Positions 8,232 through 16,210 of a stretch of DNA of 57,703 bases are shown here, piece by piece. Positions within the stretch are counted from its first letter, which is position 1. Each line of letters opens with the position of its first letter. The notes under the pieces were generated by a model. It did not search any database and was not told where the DNA came from. It worked only from the letters and a program-made list of their open reading frames with translations. The position numbers and the translations under genes were made by a program. Origin of the DNA: Thiodiazotropha sp037384445 (GTDB taxonomy: Bacteria > Pseudomonadota > Gammaproteobacteria > Chromatiales > Chromatiaceae); contig JARRNY010000070.1 of NCBI GenBank assembly GCA_037384445.1, positions 1 to 57,703 of the forward strand, read 5' to 3'.

Positions 8232-9506
8232 TTAGCGGATATTGATCACTGACTGGGTAATGGCATCTGCGGTGGTAATCACCTGCGCATTGGCCTGGAA
8301 GTTACGCTGGGCGGTAATCAGATTGACCAGCTGGGTGGCCAGATCCACGTTGGAGTTCTCCAACGCGCCGGACTGGATGACACCATAGCTGGAAGTGCCC
8401 GCCTCGCCCAACTGCACATCGCCGGAGGTGAAGGACTCGGCCCAGCTGGTGTCACCGGCCTGGCGTAGCCCCTGCACATTGTTGAAACGGGCCAGGGCGA
8501 CCTTGCCGAGGGCTTCCGACTGACCGTTGGTAAAGCGCGCAAAGACCACGCCGGATGCATCCACCTCGACGCCACTCAGGCGCCCGGAGGTAAAGCCGTC
8601 CTGGGTCAGCTCATTAACCGCAAATTCGGAACCGAACTGGGTAGTGGCGCTGTAGTTGTAAGTCAGACCGACGATATCCGCCGCACCACCACCTGGATTG
8701 AAGGTATCCAGCGTGATGTTGCCCAAGGCATCCACATCGCCTGTGCTGGTCAACAGCGCACCCGCGGTATCGAACTGGACATCGGCATAGGCGTTGCCGC
8801 CCACAGTAACGTTATTGCCGTCGACGAAGGTAAATGCATTCCATTGATTGTCTGCCACCTTGCTGTAGAACATCGTAGCGGTATGTGCGGTACCCAGCGA
8901 ATCATAGATCGTCGTCGCCGTGGAGTGGTTGTAACTCAGGGGATCCGGCGGAAAGGTAAAGCCGGGGGCGGTAGGATCGAGCAACACGGTGGGAACCGTC
9001 TCTGAAGCACCCAGGTTGAGGGTGGCGTCTACACTGGTCGTCGACTGCGGCGTACCCGATACCACGGGTAGGTTCAGATCAGTGGTGGTACCGGTGTTGA
9101 ACAGGCTGCCGGTAGTGCCGATGCGCGGAAAGACCTGCAGACGTGCGCCGGTTTGATTGACGACATAACCGTCACGATCCACCGAAAAGGCGCCGGCACG
9201 GGTATAGGAGAAGGCGCCATCGCTGTCCTGCATGACGTAGAAGCCTTCCCCATTGATTGCCAGATCGAGATTGTTGGAGGTGAACTCGGTGCTGCCCTGG
9301 CCGAACTGTTGCGCCACGCGGGTTACGCGCACGCCACGACCGGGTACCGAACTGCTGACATCGTTGATCGAGTTAGCATAGATATCGGCGAACTCGGCGC
9401 GGGACTCTTTGAAGCCCACGGTGCTAGCGTTGGCAATGTTGTGACCGGTCACTTCCAGGTCGGTGGAGGCCGCATCCAGTCCACTCAGTGCGATACGAAA
9501 TGCCAT
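8232..9506 (-). CDS. flgE: Flagellar hook protein FlgE
   Basis: 424 residues. FlgE polymerises into the hook, the universal joint of the flagellum. The N-terminus has the hook/rod signature (ALSGLDAASTDLEVTGHNIA followed by NASTVGFKESRAEFADIY), and the C-terminus has SNVDLATQLVNLITAQRNFQ. The central part includes a FlgE-type domain (SYNHSTATTIYDSLG). It follows flgD by 21 bases and is the last gene of the flgBCDE unit, ended by the terminator at 8161-8211. Confidence 0.97.
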   Translation of the reverse strand: MAFRIALSGLDAASTDLEVTGHNIANASTVGFKESRAEFADIYANSINDVSSSVPGRGVRVTRVAQQFGQGSTEFTSNNLDLAINGEGFYVMQDSDGAFSYTRAGAFSVDRDGYVVNQTGARLQVFPRIGTTGSLFNTGTTTDLNLPVVSGTPQSTTSVDATLNLGASETVPTVLLDPTAPGFTFPPDPLSYNHSTATTIYDSLGTAHTATMFYSKVADNQWNAFTFVDGNNVTVGGNAYADVQFDTAGALLTSTGDVDALGNITLDTFNPGGGAADIVGLTYNYSATTQFGSEFAVNELTQDGFTSGRLSGVEVDASGVVFARFTNGQSEALGKVALARFNNVQGLRQAGDTSWAESFTSGDVQLGEAGTSSYGVIQSGALENSNVDLATQLVNLITAQRNFQANAQVITTADAITQSVINIR

Positions 9507-9527
9507 GGTAATTCCCCTCTAGATAAC

Positions 9528-10202
9528 TCAGTGGATTTCAAGAACGTCGGACATGGAGACCAGCCCCAGGCCCTCAAGATTGACGAGAACGCCGCTACTG
9601 CTGCCGATACTCACACTATCCACATTGGCGTAGACCATGGTGGATAGCCCCTGATCGGAGTCACCAATGGTGGCTGTGGCAGTGATGGTGTACTGGCCGG
9701 GATCGGCATAGTCACCGGTATCGGTAAAGCCGTCCCAGCTGAAGTTGGCTATCCCATCTTCCTGCTGGCCCAGCGAGATCTCACGCACCAGGGCACCGGT
9801 CTTGTCGGAGATCTGTACCTTGACGTTGGTTCCCGCCTCCGGCAGGTAGACGCCGCCGGTGAGACTGCCGCCACTGGGCAGCACCCCCAGATAGCTCTCG
9901 ATCATCACTTCGTGACCGACCAGACTGGAGGCCTGGATCGACTGCTCGGCCAGCATGTTACTGGCGAAGTCATCAAACGAGGTATTCAGGTCATCGATTC
10001 CGCTGACGGTGGCGAACTGGGAGATCTGGGTTGCCAGCTCCGTGTTCTCCATCGGCTTGGTCGGATCCTGATGGGTCAGCTCAGTGATGAGCAGATTCAT
10101 GAAATCCTCGAGTCCCAGCTGGCTGCTGCCCGCATTGGACTCTTCCGCGGCGGTGAGCCCCAGATTGGCGTAGGTATCGTAATTGCTGGTTACGGCACTC
10201 AT
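9528..10202 (-). CDS. flgD: Flagellar hook assembly (scaffolding) protein FlgD
   Basis: 224 residues. FlgD caps the growing hook and is lost on completion. The conserved N-terminal segment LGLEDFMNLLITELTHQDPT with KPMENTELATQISQFATV is diagnostic, followed by the FlgD Ig-like and tudor-like region (about residues 90-190). It lies 10 bases after flgC and 21 before flgE. The length is typical and the gene is intact. Confidence 0.96.
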   Translation of the reverse strand: MSAVTSNYDTYANLGLTAAEESNAGSSQLGLEDFMNLLITELTHQDPTKPMENTELATQISQFATVSGIDDLNTSFDDFASNMLAEQSIQASSLVGHEVMIESYLGVLPSGGSLTGGVYLPEAGTNVKVQISDKTGALVREISLGQQEDGIANFSWDGFTDTGDYADPGQYTITATATIGDSDQGLSTMVYANVDSVSIGSSSGVLVNLEGLGLVSMSDVLEIH

Positions 10203-10212
10203 CTATGACTCC

Positions 10213-10629
10213 TTACTGACCCATCTGGATCGTAGCGATGAGCAGCTGCTTGGCCGCATTGGCGACCTCCACATTGCTCTGGTAGGTGCGGGAGGCAGAC
10301 ATCATATTGGCCATCTCCTCCACCATGTTGACATTGGGGCGGAAGATATAGCCCTCATCATTGGCCAGCGGATGATCCGGCGCATACTCCTGCACCAGCG
10401 GAGCCTGGCTTTCGACCACCCCGACCATCTTCACGCCGGCGGCCGCTGCATCGGGATTGGCCTGATCCAGCAGGGTCTGGAATACCGGCTGGCGCGCCCG
10501 GTAGGTCTGGTCGATGCTGCTGCTGACCGCATCCGCATTGGCCATGTTGCTGGCTACCAGGTTGAGACGCAGACTCTGAGCGCTCATGCCGGAGGCGGCG
10601 GTATCGAAAATCTTAAACATGGACATCAT
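10213..10629 (-). CDS. flgC: Flagellar proximal rod protein FlgC
   Basis: 138 residues, standard for FlgC, a proximal rod subunit. It has the rod signature (IFDTAASGMSAQSLRLNLVA followed by SNMANADAVSSS) and the C-terminal helix (VNMVEEMANMMSASRTYQSN). Its ATG overlaps the end of flgB by 4 bases, consistent with translational coupling. Confidence 0.96.
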   Translation of the reverse strand: MMSMFKIFDTAASGMSAQSLRLNLVASNMANADAVSSSIDQTYRARQPVFQTLLDQANPDAAAAGVKMVGVVESQAPLVQEYAPDHPLANDEGYIFRPNVNMVEEMANMMSASRTYQSNVEVANAAKQLLIATIQMGQ

Positions 10630-11015
10630 TCACCTCTCAGCGCCTTGCGAATGCCGGCAATTTTGCTGTTGATGAAGGTCAGCGTTGCCTGATACTCGAC
10701 GGCGTTGCTGCTGAAGGCGCTATGCTCCTGCTCGGCATCGACGGTATTGCCGTCGAGCGAGGGCTGCATCGGTGTGCGGTAGAGCAGTTGCGCCGGAGGC
10801 ACCATCCCCTCCTCGGTCTGGATATGCTGACTACTGGTTGTGCGCAGCCGCGAGCTGTTGTCCACCTCGTTGGCCAGCATCGTTTTGAAATCAAAATCCC
10901 GCGCTTTGTAGCCGGGGGTATCGGCATTCGCCATATTGGCAGCCAGCACCTCGGCGCGCTGCGAGCGCAGCAGCAAGGCCCGTTCGTGTATGCCGAATGC
11001 GTCGTCGAAATTCAT
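10626..11015 (-). CDS. flgB: Flagellar proximal rod protein FlgB
   Basis: 129 residues from the chosen start. FlgB is the most proximal rod subunit. The sequence MNFDDAFGIHERALLLRSQR followed by AEVLAANMANADTPGYKARD is typical. The frame is open upstream to 11147, but the ATG at 11015 is preferred: TGGAG lies 8 bases upstream, the protein then aligns with family N-termini, and the sigma54 promoter at 11051-11066 would start RNA near 11040. A start at 11033 would leave only a 7-base leader. It is the first gene of flgBCDE. Confidence 0.95.
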   Translation of the reverse strand: MNFDDAFGIHERALLLRSQRAEVLAANMANADTPGYKARDFDFKTMLANEVDNSSRLRTTSSQHIQTEEGMVPPAQLLYRTPMQPSLDGNTVDAEQEHSAFSSNAVEYQATLTFINSKIAGIRKALRGE

Positions 11016-11050
11016 CAGGGACTCCAGATCCATTGACTCACCAACAGAAA

Positions 11051-11066
11051 TGCAGGGATCGTGCCA
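11051..11066 (-). promoter_or_regulatory. Sigma54-type promoter upstream of flgB
   Basis: The minus strand reads TGGCACGATCCCTGCA. The -24 element is a perfect TGGCACG, and the -12 element is CTGCA against TTGCA, with exact GG-N10-GC spacing. The expected start is about 11040, 25 bases before the flgB ATG at 11015. This is the best sigma54 match in the window. Confidence 0.88.
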
Positions 11067-11160
11067 GCGCAACCGCCCTGCTAAGTAGTGCGGTCTATAG
11101 GCTGTTTTTAGAGAGAGTTCGCCTTCGTCCCGGCAATCCGGCGGCAAACAGCTGGAGGAA

Positions 11161-11178
11161 GCGGCAACGCTTTGCCGC
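11161..11178. terminator. Hairpin just after cheR
   Basis: GCGGCAA-CGCT-TTGCCGC, a perfect 7-bp stem with a 4-base loop, abuts the cheR stop on its 3' side. No T-run follows on the minus strand, so termination would be weak. It separates the cheV-cheR unit from the flgB promoter. Confidence 0.45.
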
Positions 11179-12021
11179 TCAGGATTTGAGTCGGTAGGAG
11201 ATGCCGCCGTGGCCCACCTTCATATCGAAGCGGGTGGTCAGCTGATTGATTGATTCGGTGGAACCGAGAAAGAGGTAGCCGCCCGGATTGAGGATATTGG
11301 CCATGCGCTCGACGATATCCTTCTTGAGATCATTGGAGAAGTAGATCAGCACATTGCGGCAGAAAATCACATCGAACTTGCCCATGCCCTGATAACTACT
11401 GGCCAGATTAAGAGAGCGGAAACTGACCCGGCGCTTGATCTCCGGGCGCACCTCCAGACACCTCTCCTTGGGATTGAAAAAGCGCTTCTGTTGCTCAGTG
11501 GTGAGTCCACGCTCCACCGTCAGGCCGCAGTAGACACCAGCCCTGGCCTCCGTCAGCATCTTGCTGGAGATATCGGTAGCCTCGATTTGTACGGGCCGAC
11601 CACGGCCAAACTTCGATTCGTACTCTTCCACGATCATGCTGATGTTGTAGGGCTCCTGCCCGCTGGAACAGGCGGCAGACCAGATACGGATCGAGCCACC
11701 CCGTTGTTTGTTGAGATCGGGCAGAATGGTCTCTTTAAGCAGGATATAGTGGCCAACATCGCGAAACCAGAAGGTTTCGTTTGTGGTCATGGCGTCGATG
11801 ACGCGGGTCTTCAGTTGGGAATTGGCCGGAGAGATGAGCCGCTTGAGCAGGTCTCCCAGAGAGCCGATCTGGTTCTCCTTCATCAAACCGCTGAGGCGAC
11901 TGGAGACCAGATACTCCTTACCGGGACCAAGTTGAATACCGCAGGCATTCTGCAGGTATTGCTGGAACGAAGAGTAGTCCGCCGGATTGATCAGCGCCTG
12001 TGATGGGGATCTGTGCTGCAT
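11179..12021 (-). CDS. cheR: Chemotaxis protein methyltransferase CheR
   Basis: 280 residues from the ATG at 12021. CheR methylates glutamates on chemoreceptors using S-adenosylmethionine. An N-terminal helical domain (YSSFQQYLQNACGI onward) precedes the methyltransferase domain with TTNETFWFRD, the SAM-binding stretch SAACSSGQEPYNISM, and IFCRNVLIYF. The frame is open to a TTG at 12054 that overlaps the cheV stop (TTGA), so coupled initiation there is an alternative. The placement between cheV and flgB is the arrangement known from Pseudomonas and Vibrio. Confidence 0.95.
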   Translation of the reverse strand: MQHRSPSQALINPADYSSFQQYLQNACGIQLGPGKEYLVSSRLSGLMKENQIGSLGDLLKRLISPANSQLKTRVIDAMTTNETFWFRDVGHYILLKETILPDLNKQRGGSIRIWSAACSSGQEPYNISMIVEEYESKFGRGRPVQIEATDISSKMLTEARAGVYCGLTVERGLTTEQQKRFFNPKERCLEVRPEIKRRVSFRSLNLASSYQGMGKFDVIFCRNVLIYFSNDLKKDIVERMANILNPGGYLFLGSTESINQLTTRFDMKVGHGGISYRLKS

Positions 12022-12050
12022 GGTTCTTATCGTTATGTGTGATCCATAAA

Positions 12051-12968
12051 TCAAACCAACTGTTTAAGTCGTTCCGTGATCTGTGCAGCCAGTTCGTCAG
12101 GGACGAACTTTGCGAGGAAGTGGTCGGCCCCCACCTTTTTCACCATGTCTTCATTGAATACGCCGCTCAGGGACGAGTGCAGTATCACATAGAGATCAGC
12201 CAGCTTGCTATCTTCGCGGATAGCCGTTACCAGAGAGTAGCCATCCATTTTCGGCATTTCGATGTCGGATATGACCATCGCCAGCCAGTCACTAACCTTA
12301 CCCTCTTGCGACCAGCCCTGCAGCATTTTCAGCGCCGCATCGCCATCCTTCGCCGTAATCACTTCGATGCCGATTTCATCCAGCACCCGCTTCATCTGGT
12401 TCCGGGCGACCATCGAGTCGTCCACCACCAGCAGTTTCCATTTCGCCAAATCCGCTCCGGTTGCCTCGACCGGTGCAGTCAGCTCCTCTTCGCCGCCGAG
12501 GACTTCGCTGAGCACCTTCTCCACATCGATGATCTCGACCAGCTCTCCCTCGATCTCAGTCACCGCGGTCATGTAACTGCTGCGTCCCAGGCCTTTGGGC
12601 GGCGGCTGGATGTCCTCCCAATGGGTATTGATGATGCGATCCACCGCGCCCACCAGGAAGGCCAGCATGCGGCGATTGTACTCGGTGATAATGATGAAAT
12701 AGTCTGTTGGCTCGCCCATTTTGGGTCCGCCGATGGCCTGGGAGAGGTCCATGACCGGAATATTGTTGCCGCGCAGGCTGGCAATACCGCGAATCACGGG
12801 ATGGGAACCAGGGGGGCGGGTCAGCTTAGGACACTGCACCACTTCTTTGACTTTGAACACATTGATGCCAAACATCTGACGGCCCTGAAGACGAAAAAGC
12901 AGCAACTCCAGCCGATTCTGACCGGCAACCATGTTCCGTAGATTCATGCCTTCCAGTACACCCGCCAT
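12051..12968 (-). CDS. cheV: Chemotaxis coupling protein CheV
   Basis: 305 residues: a CheW-like domain (about 1-165; FGINVFKVKEVVQCPKLTRP) fused to a response-regulator receiver domain (about 175-300). The receiver has the acidic pair in VVDDS, the phosphorylatable Asp in ISDIEMPKMDG, Ser at the Thr position (LHSSLSG) and the conserved Lys in LAKFVPDEL. CheV links receptors to CheA and may adapt the response by phosphorylation. GAGGTG precedes the ATG. It is divergent from flgA. Confidence 0.95.
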   Translation of the reverse strand: MAGVLEGMNLRNMVAGQNRLELLLFRLQGRQMFGINVFKVKEVVQCPKLTRPPGSHPVIRGIASLRGNNIPVMDLSQAIGGPKMGEPTDYFIIITEYNRRMLAFLVGAVDRIINTHWEDIQPPPKGLGRSSYMTAVTEIEGELVEIIDVEKVLSEVLGGEEELTAPVEATGADLAKWKLLVVDDSMVARNQMKRVLDEIGIEVITAKDGDAALKMLQGWSQEGKVSDWLAMVISDIEMPKMDGYSLVTAIREDSKLADLYVILHSSLSGVFNEDMVKKVGADHFLAKFVPDELAAQITERLKQLV

Positions 12969-13105
12969 TGCGACACCTCGTTTCTTTATTCAGCCGGAAG
13001 TTTTTCTCAACTGCACGTTTTATGGCGGCTAGACGCGGTCAAGCTTTAACGGATTGTCAGCACCACGGGCGGCACAGCACCTGCAATGCGCCATGCCAAG
13101 CAAAC

Positions 13106-13121
13106 AGGCATGTTGCTTGCA
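13106..13121 (+). promoter_or_regulatory. Sigma54-type promoter upstream of flgA
   Basis: AGGCATGTTGCTTGCA keeps GG-N10-GC and the full TTGCA box. The start would be near 13132, 31 bases before the flgA ATG. A weaker candidate, CGGCACAGCACCTGCA, lies at 13070-13085 with the same spacing. Confidence 0.6.
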
Positions 13122-13162
13122 TCTATCTTTGACATAAATGGAAGAACGGAGAGAAGCCGATC

Positions 13163-13873
13163 ATGCGTCACCGCCAAAGCCACTCGTGGCTACTACTGCT
13201 ATCGCTGCTGCTGGTCTGCATCGGCGTCCAGGCCGCCGATGAGCCCATGCAATCGCACCAATCGATCATGCAGGCTGCGCATAACCATCTGCAGCAAATC
13301 TTTGCCGATCATGGAGATCAGCTGCAGATCAGCGTCTCTTCGCTCGACCATCGTCTGCGCCTGCACCCGTGCGGCTCCCCGCTGGAGGCTTTCGACCCGC
13401 CAGGCGGCGTCAGCCTGGGGCGTACCACGGTTGGAGTCAGATGTCCGCAGCCGAAACCCTGGACGCTCTATGTCTCCGCCAATGTGGGGCTGGAGCTGGC
13501 CGTGGTCGTCGCCACCCGGGATGTGGCGCGCAAGACACCGATTCAGCGCACCGACCTGGAGTTGAAGGTAATGGATACGACCCACCTGTTGCGAGGCCAC
13601 TTCAACGACATCGATGAGCTGATCGGTAACACGGTAAAGCGCACTCTGCGTCGAGGCCAAGTGGTCACACCCAGCATGCTGGTGGTGCAAAAGACTGTAC
13701 AGCGCGGCGAACAGATCACCATTCTCTCGGCCCTGGGAACCATCGAGGTGCGCAGCCGGGGTAAAGCGCTGCGCGACGGCAACCCGGGCGATCTGATTCC
13801 AGTGGAGAACCTCACCTCCCGTAAGCGACTGGAGGCCAGAGTCGTCTCTGCGGGCTTGGTTGCTATCGATTGA
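13163..13873 (+). CDS. flgA: Flagellar P-ring assembly chaperone FlgA
   Basis: 236 residues. FlgA is a periplasmic chaperone that helps FlgI form the P-ring. A Sec signal peptide covers about residues 1-24 (WLLLLSLLLVCIGVQA). An SAF-type domain follows (VARKTPIQRTDLELKVMD, then RTLRRGQVVTPSML), and the C-terminus has GNPGDLIPVENLTSRK, which is conserved in the family. AGAGAAG precedes the ATG. It is divergent from cheV and upstream of flgM-flgN. Confidence 0.93.
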   Translation: MRHRQSHSWLLLLSLLLVCIGVQAADEPMQSHQSIMQAAHNHLQQIFADHGDQLQISVSSLDHRLRLHPCGSPLEAFDPPGGVSLGRTTVGVRCPQPKPWTLYVSANVGLELAVVVATRDVARKTPIQRTDLELKVMDTTHLLRGHFNDIDELIGNTVKRTLRRGQVVTPSMLVVQKTVQRGEQITILSALGTIEVRSRGKALRDGNPGDLIPVENLTSRKRLEARVVSAGLVAID

Positions 13874-13912
13874 TAATGGGTCATCGAGCGCCTCATTCGC
13901 GCCCCATGCCAT

Positions 13913-13939
13913 TAAAGTTATACTAGGCAGAGTCGATAC
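13913..13939 (+). promoter_or_regulatory. Sigma28 (FliA)-type promoter upstream of flgM
   Basis: TAAAGTTA, then 11 bases, then GTCGATAC, compared with TAAAGTTT-N11-GCCGATAA: 7 of 8 in the -35 and 6 of 8 in the -10, with ideal spacing. It lies 36 bases before the flgM ATG. FliA-dependent flgM expression fits the known feedback loop. Confidence 0.82.
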
Positions 13940-13974
13940 AGGAACATATCGAAAGCACGCTTCCGAGGTTAGCT

Positions 13975-14289
13975 ATGGCCATCGAAATCAACAGTCTCAC
14001 CAGTAACAACCTGCAGAATGTGGGCGATAACAGTGGCGTGCAACGCACCCAGGGCAATCCGGCGGTCAGCCGGGCACTGGCCGGCAAGGTCAAGACCAAG
14101 GGCGACTCCTTCGACATGACAGGTTCGGCATCCAAGCTACTGGAGCTGGAAGGGCGCATTGCCCAGATGTCGGTCGTCGACGCACAACAGGTGGAGGCGG
14201 TACGCCGAGCACTCGCCACCGGCAGCTTCACCATCGACCCGCAGAGCGCGGCCGACAAGATGCTGGCAATGGAAATCAATCTGCCTTGA
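13975..14289 (+). CDS. flgM: Anti-sigma28 factor FlgM
   Basis: 104 residues, in the range of Pseudomonas/Vibrio FlgM. The N-terminal half is low-complexity and expected to be disordered. The C-terminal half (KLLELEGRIAQMSVVDAQQV, then AVRRALATGSFTIDPQSAAD) matches the FliA-binding helices of the family. FlgM holds FliA inactive until it is exported through the finished hook. GAGG precedes the ATG, and flgN starts 4 bases after the stop. Confidence 0.93.
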   Translation: MAIEINSLTSNNLQNVGDNSGVQRTQGNPAVSRALAGKVKTKGDSFDMTGSASKLLELEGRIAQMSVVDAQQVEAVRRALATGSFTIDPQSAADKMLAMEINLP

Positions 14290-14293
14290 GCTG

Positions 14294-14776
14294 ATGGATA
14301 CCCGCCCGCCAACGCAGACTCTCTTCCACCGCATCCTCAGCCAGGAGACCGAGCAGGCGAAAAGTCTTCTCGAGCTGCTCAAACAGGAGTTCGAACTGCT
14401 CAAGTCGGCTCCGGGAAAACCGCTGGAGACGCTCCAGGCAGAGAAGCGGGAGCAACTGAAGCAGGTAGAGCAAACGGTCTCTGCCCACCATCAGTTTCTC
14501 AAGCAGCAGGGCCTCACCAACGATCGCCAGGGAACTGAGCAATATGTCGAGACCTGCAGCGACAACCCCGCATTGTCATCGGCCTGGGAAGAGTATCTTG
14601 AGATACTGCAGGCCTGTCAGAAACAGAACGAGATCAACGGCGGTGCCGTGGCTTTGAACCAACGTCAGGTCAATCAGGCGCTCAATCTACTGTTGGGTCT
14701 CAACGAGGATAAGACTTACGGCCGCAGTGGCGAGTCACGCCCGGGCCGACCCTCAAAGAGCCTGGGCAAGGCCTGA
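14294..14776 (+). CDS. flgN: Flagellar export chaperone FlgN
   Basis: 160 residues from the ATG at 14294; the frame is open further upstream, but only as an overlap of flgM. It is entirely helical, with long amphipathic stretches (QAKSLLELLKQEFELLKSAP, then EKREQLKQVEQTVSAHHQFL) typical of the FlgN/YvyG family. FlgN keeps FlgK and FlgL unfolded and delivers them to the export gate. The C-terminal basic tail (RSGESRPGRPSKSLGKA) is usual. It is convergent with the next gene. Confidence 0.9.
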   Translation: MDTRPPTQTLFHRILSQETEQAKSLLELLKQEFELLKSAPGKPLETLQAEKREQLKQVEQTVSAHHQFLKQQGLTNDRQGTEQYVETCSDNPALSSAWEEYLEILQACQKQNEINGGAVALNQRQVNQALNLLLGLNEDKTYGRSGESRPGRPSKSLGKA

Positions 14777-14788
14777 CGGATCTCTAAC

Positions 14789-14806
14789 GCCTCAGCGGGC
14801 TGAGGC
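14789..14806. terminator. Hairpin between convergent flgN and the TIGR04282 gene
   Basis: GCCTCA-GCGGGC-TGAGGC, a 6-bp stem spanning the stop of the minus-strand gene and lying 12 bases after the flgN stop. No T-run on either side. A possible weak bidirectional terminator. Confidence 0.4.
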
Positions 14807-15418
14807 ATCCAGATCCAGTGCCTCATATTTAGCCAGGTCTTCAGGTCGATCGAGATCCCACAGCAGTGGCAGTTCCTGCCATCTCCATCCAATGCGGCGT
14901 AACGCCTGGCGTGTGCTCTCTGCCACCTCTGCACTACCCCAGGCGTGTCCCTGAAACAGCTCCGGGTGCCAACGGCGCAGTCCCAGCAACACATAACCCC
15001 CATCATCCGCTGGTCCCAGCACCGCATCCGAGCCCGCCGCCAGCCAGTCGAAGGCACGCTGCAGATGCCATGGTGTCAAAGCCGGGCAGTCAACGCCCAA
15101 CAGCACCACCTGTTTAAAGCGACTGAGCGCATCTTTGGCGGCATGTCCCATTCTCTCGCCCAGATCGCTCCCCTGCTGTGTAAAGACCGACAGGCCATGT
15201 TGCTCTGAGAGTTCTCGCAACACGGGATGGTCAGTATCCGGTGTGGCCCAGAGTTCCATGGCATAGGGAGTCTGCTGTGCGATCCAGTCCACTTCCCGCT
15301 GCAACAATGCGGTATAGAGCCGCGCAGCACCCTGTTCACCCAACACCGGAATCAACCTTGTTTTGACCTGCCCCGGTTCGGGGGACTTGGTAAAGATCAG
15401 GACGACGCTGTCGGACAT
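14792..15418 (-). CDS. TIGR04282 family glycosyl/nucleotidyl-transferase (DUF2064)
   Basis: 208 residues. Family features are the N-terminal IFTKSPEPGQVKTRLIP, the central VVLLGVDCPALTPWHLQRAF, and ADDGGYVLLGL with its acidic DDGG. Members have a GT-A-like (CofC-like) nucleotidyl or glycosyl transfer fold; the substrate is unknown. They often travel with TIGR04283 and ArsS genes, as here, so a role in the same arsenosugar or related pathway is inferred. The ATG at 15418 is preferred to that at 15445, because the latter lies inside the repeat copy R1, whose arm would supply the extra residues. Confidence 0.82.
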   Translation of the reverse strand: MSDSVVLIFTKSPEPGQVKTRLIPVLGEQGAARLYTALLQREVDWIAQQTPYAMELWATPDTDHPVLRELSEQHGLSVFTQQGSDLGERMGHAAKDALSRFKQVVLLGVDCPALTPWHLQRAFDWLAAGSDAVLGPADDGGYVLLGLRRWHPELFQGHAWGSAEVAESTRQALRRIGWRWQELPLLWDLDRPEDLAKYEALDLDASAR

Positions 15419-15427
15419 GGTTTGTAG

Positions 15428-15585
15428 CTGAATCCGTGGGTTCATGGCGAGTACAGAGTGTAAAATATGGGTTTCCCAGTGGAATCAAAAAATCTTAGCT
15501 TCGCCCATAGGTTAAGCGGGTGTTTTTTGAACCGCTGGGGAATCAATAGCTTGCGCTATGTGCCGTCATGAGCCCACGGTTTCAG
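15428..15585. mobile_element. MITE-like palindromic element, copy R1
   Basis: A 144-base core (15428-15571) matches 17456-17599 with only about 6 mismatches and no gaps. The ends are inverted (CTGAATCCGTGGGTTCATG against CTGAAACCGTGGGCTCATG on the other strand, the latter ending at 15585). Inner segments also pair: CCCAGTGG with CCGCTGGG, CAAAAAA with TTTTTTG, and ATAGC-TTGC-GCTAT. No coding capacity. The left edge is 10 bases upstream of the TIGR04282 start. The right arm supplies the last codons and stop of the TIGR04283 gene. Confidence 0.85.
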
Positions 15586-16208
15586 GTTGTAGTAACCGGC
15601 CAACCGCTCGGGACTCACCCCCAGCCAGTAGGCCAGACGCAGTCCCCACATCAGAACAATGGTGCGCAGAATACCCTGCTGTTGCCAACGGCGGCTCGAG
15701 GTGAGCAGTTGTTGCGGCAGACAGACGGGACGGCGCAGCCGTTTCAGTCGTGCGCTGATTTCGATGTCCTCCATCAGGGGTTGATCAGGAAATCCACCCA
15801 CCTGCCGGAATAGCTCCCGATGGACGAAGATACCCTGATCACCGGTGGCAATACCGCTCCAGCGGGAACGCCCGTTCATCATCCTCTCGACCAGACGCAG
15901 TAATCCTGCTCTACCGTCGAGGCGAACATCGAACCGGCCCCAGGCCGGCTGACTGAGATTTGCCGCTTGAATCGCCGCGACCGCATCATCGATCGGCCAT
16001 GTATCCGCATGCAGAAACCAGAAAACCTCCCCCATCGCTGCACGGGCACCCAGATTCATCTGTCGGGCACGGCCGGCTGCAACTCGTGACTGCCGCCATC
16101 CACCAGAATCAGCTCATGGCCCGCCGCACGCAGTGGAGCGAGTCGCCGCACACAGGCTTCGGCCTGCGCCCCCTCGTTGAGAATCGGAACAATGATGCTC
16201 AGCCGCAT
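15556..16208 (-). pseudogene. TIGR04283 family arsenosugar-type glycosyltransferase, broken by an internal deletion
   Basis: The true start is ATG 16208, 2 bases after the arsS stop: it encodes MRLSIIVPILNEG and reaches ELILVDGGS (the GT-A Asp motif), but the frame stops at 16056. The rest continues in another frame from GRARQMNLGARAAMGEVFWF with LHADT, through EDIEISARLKRL, to 15556. Between VDGGS and GRARQMN the family normally has about 20 residues and only a handful remain, so roughly 46-49 bases appear to be missing. The C-terminus (NLKPWAHDGT) is encoded by the arm of repeat R1. Probably non-functional unless this is an assembly error. Confidence 0.82.
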
Positions 16209-16210
16209 GT

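Noticed and set aside
11016..11147. N-terminal extension of FlgB to 11147 or 11033
   Set aside because: The sigma54 promoter at 11051-11066 lies inside the longer frame, and ATG 11015 has a proper TGGAG and matches family N-termini.
15446..15556. R1 interior as a small RNA gene
   Set aside because: It folds well, but no promoter or terminator is visible, and the palindrome explains the structure.
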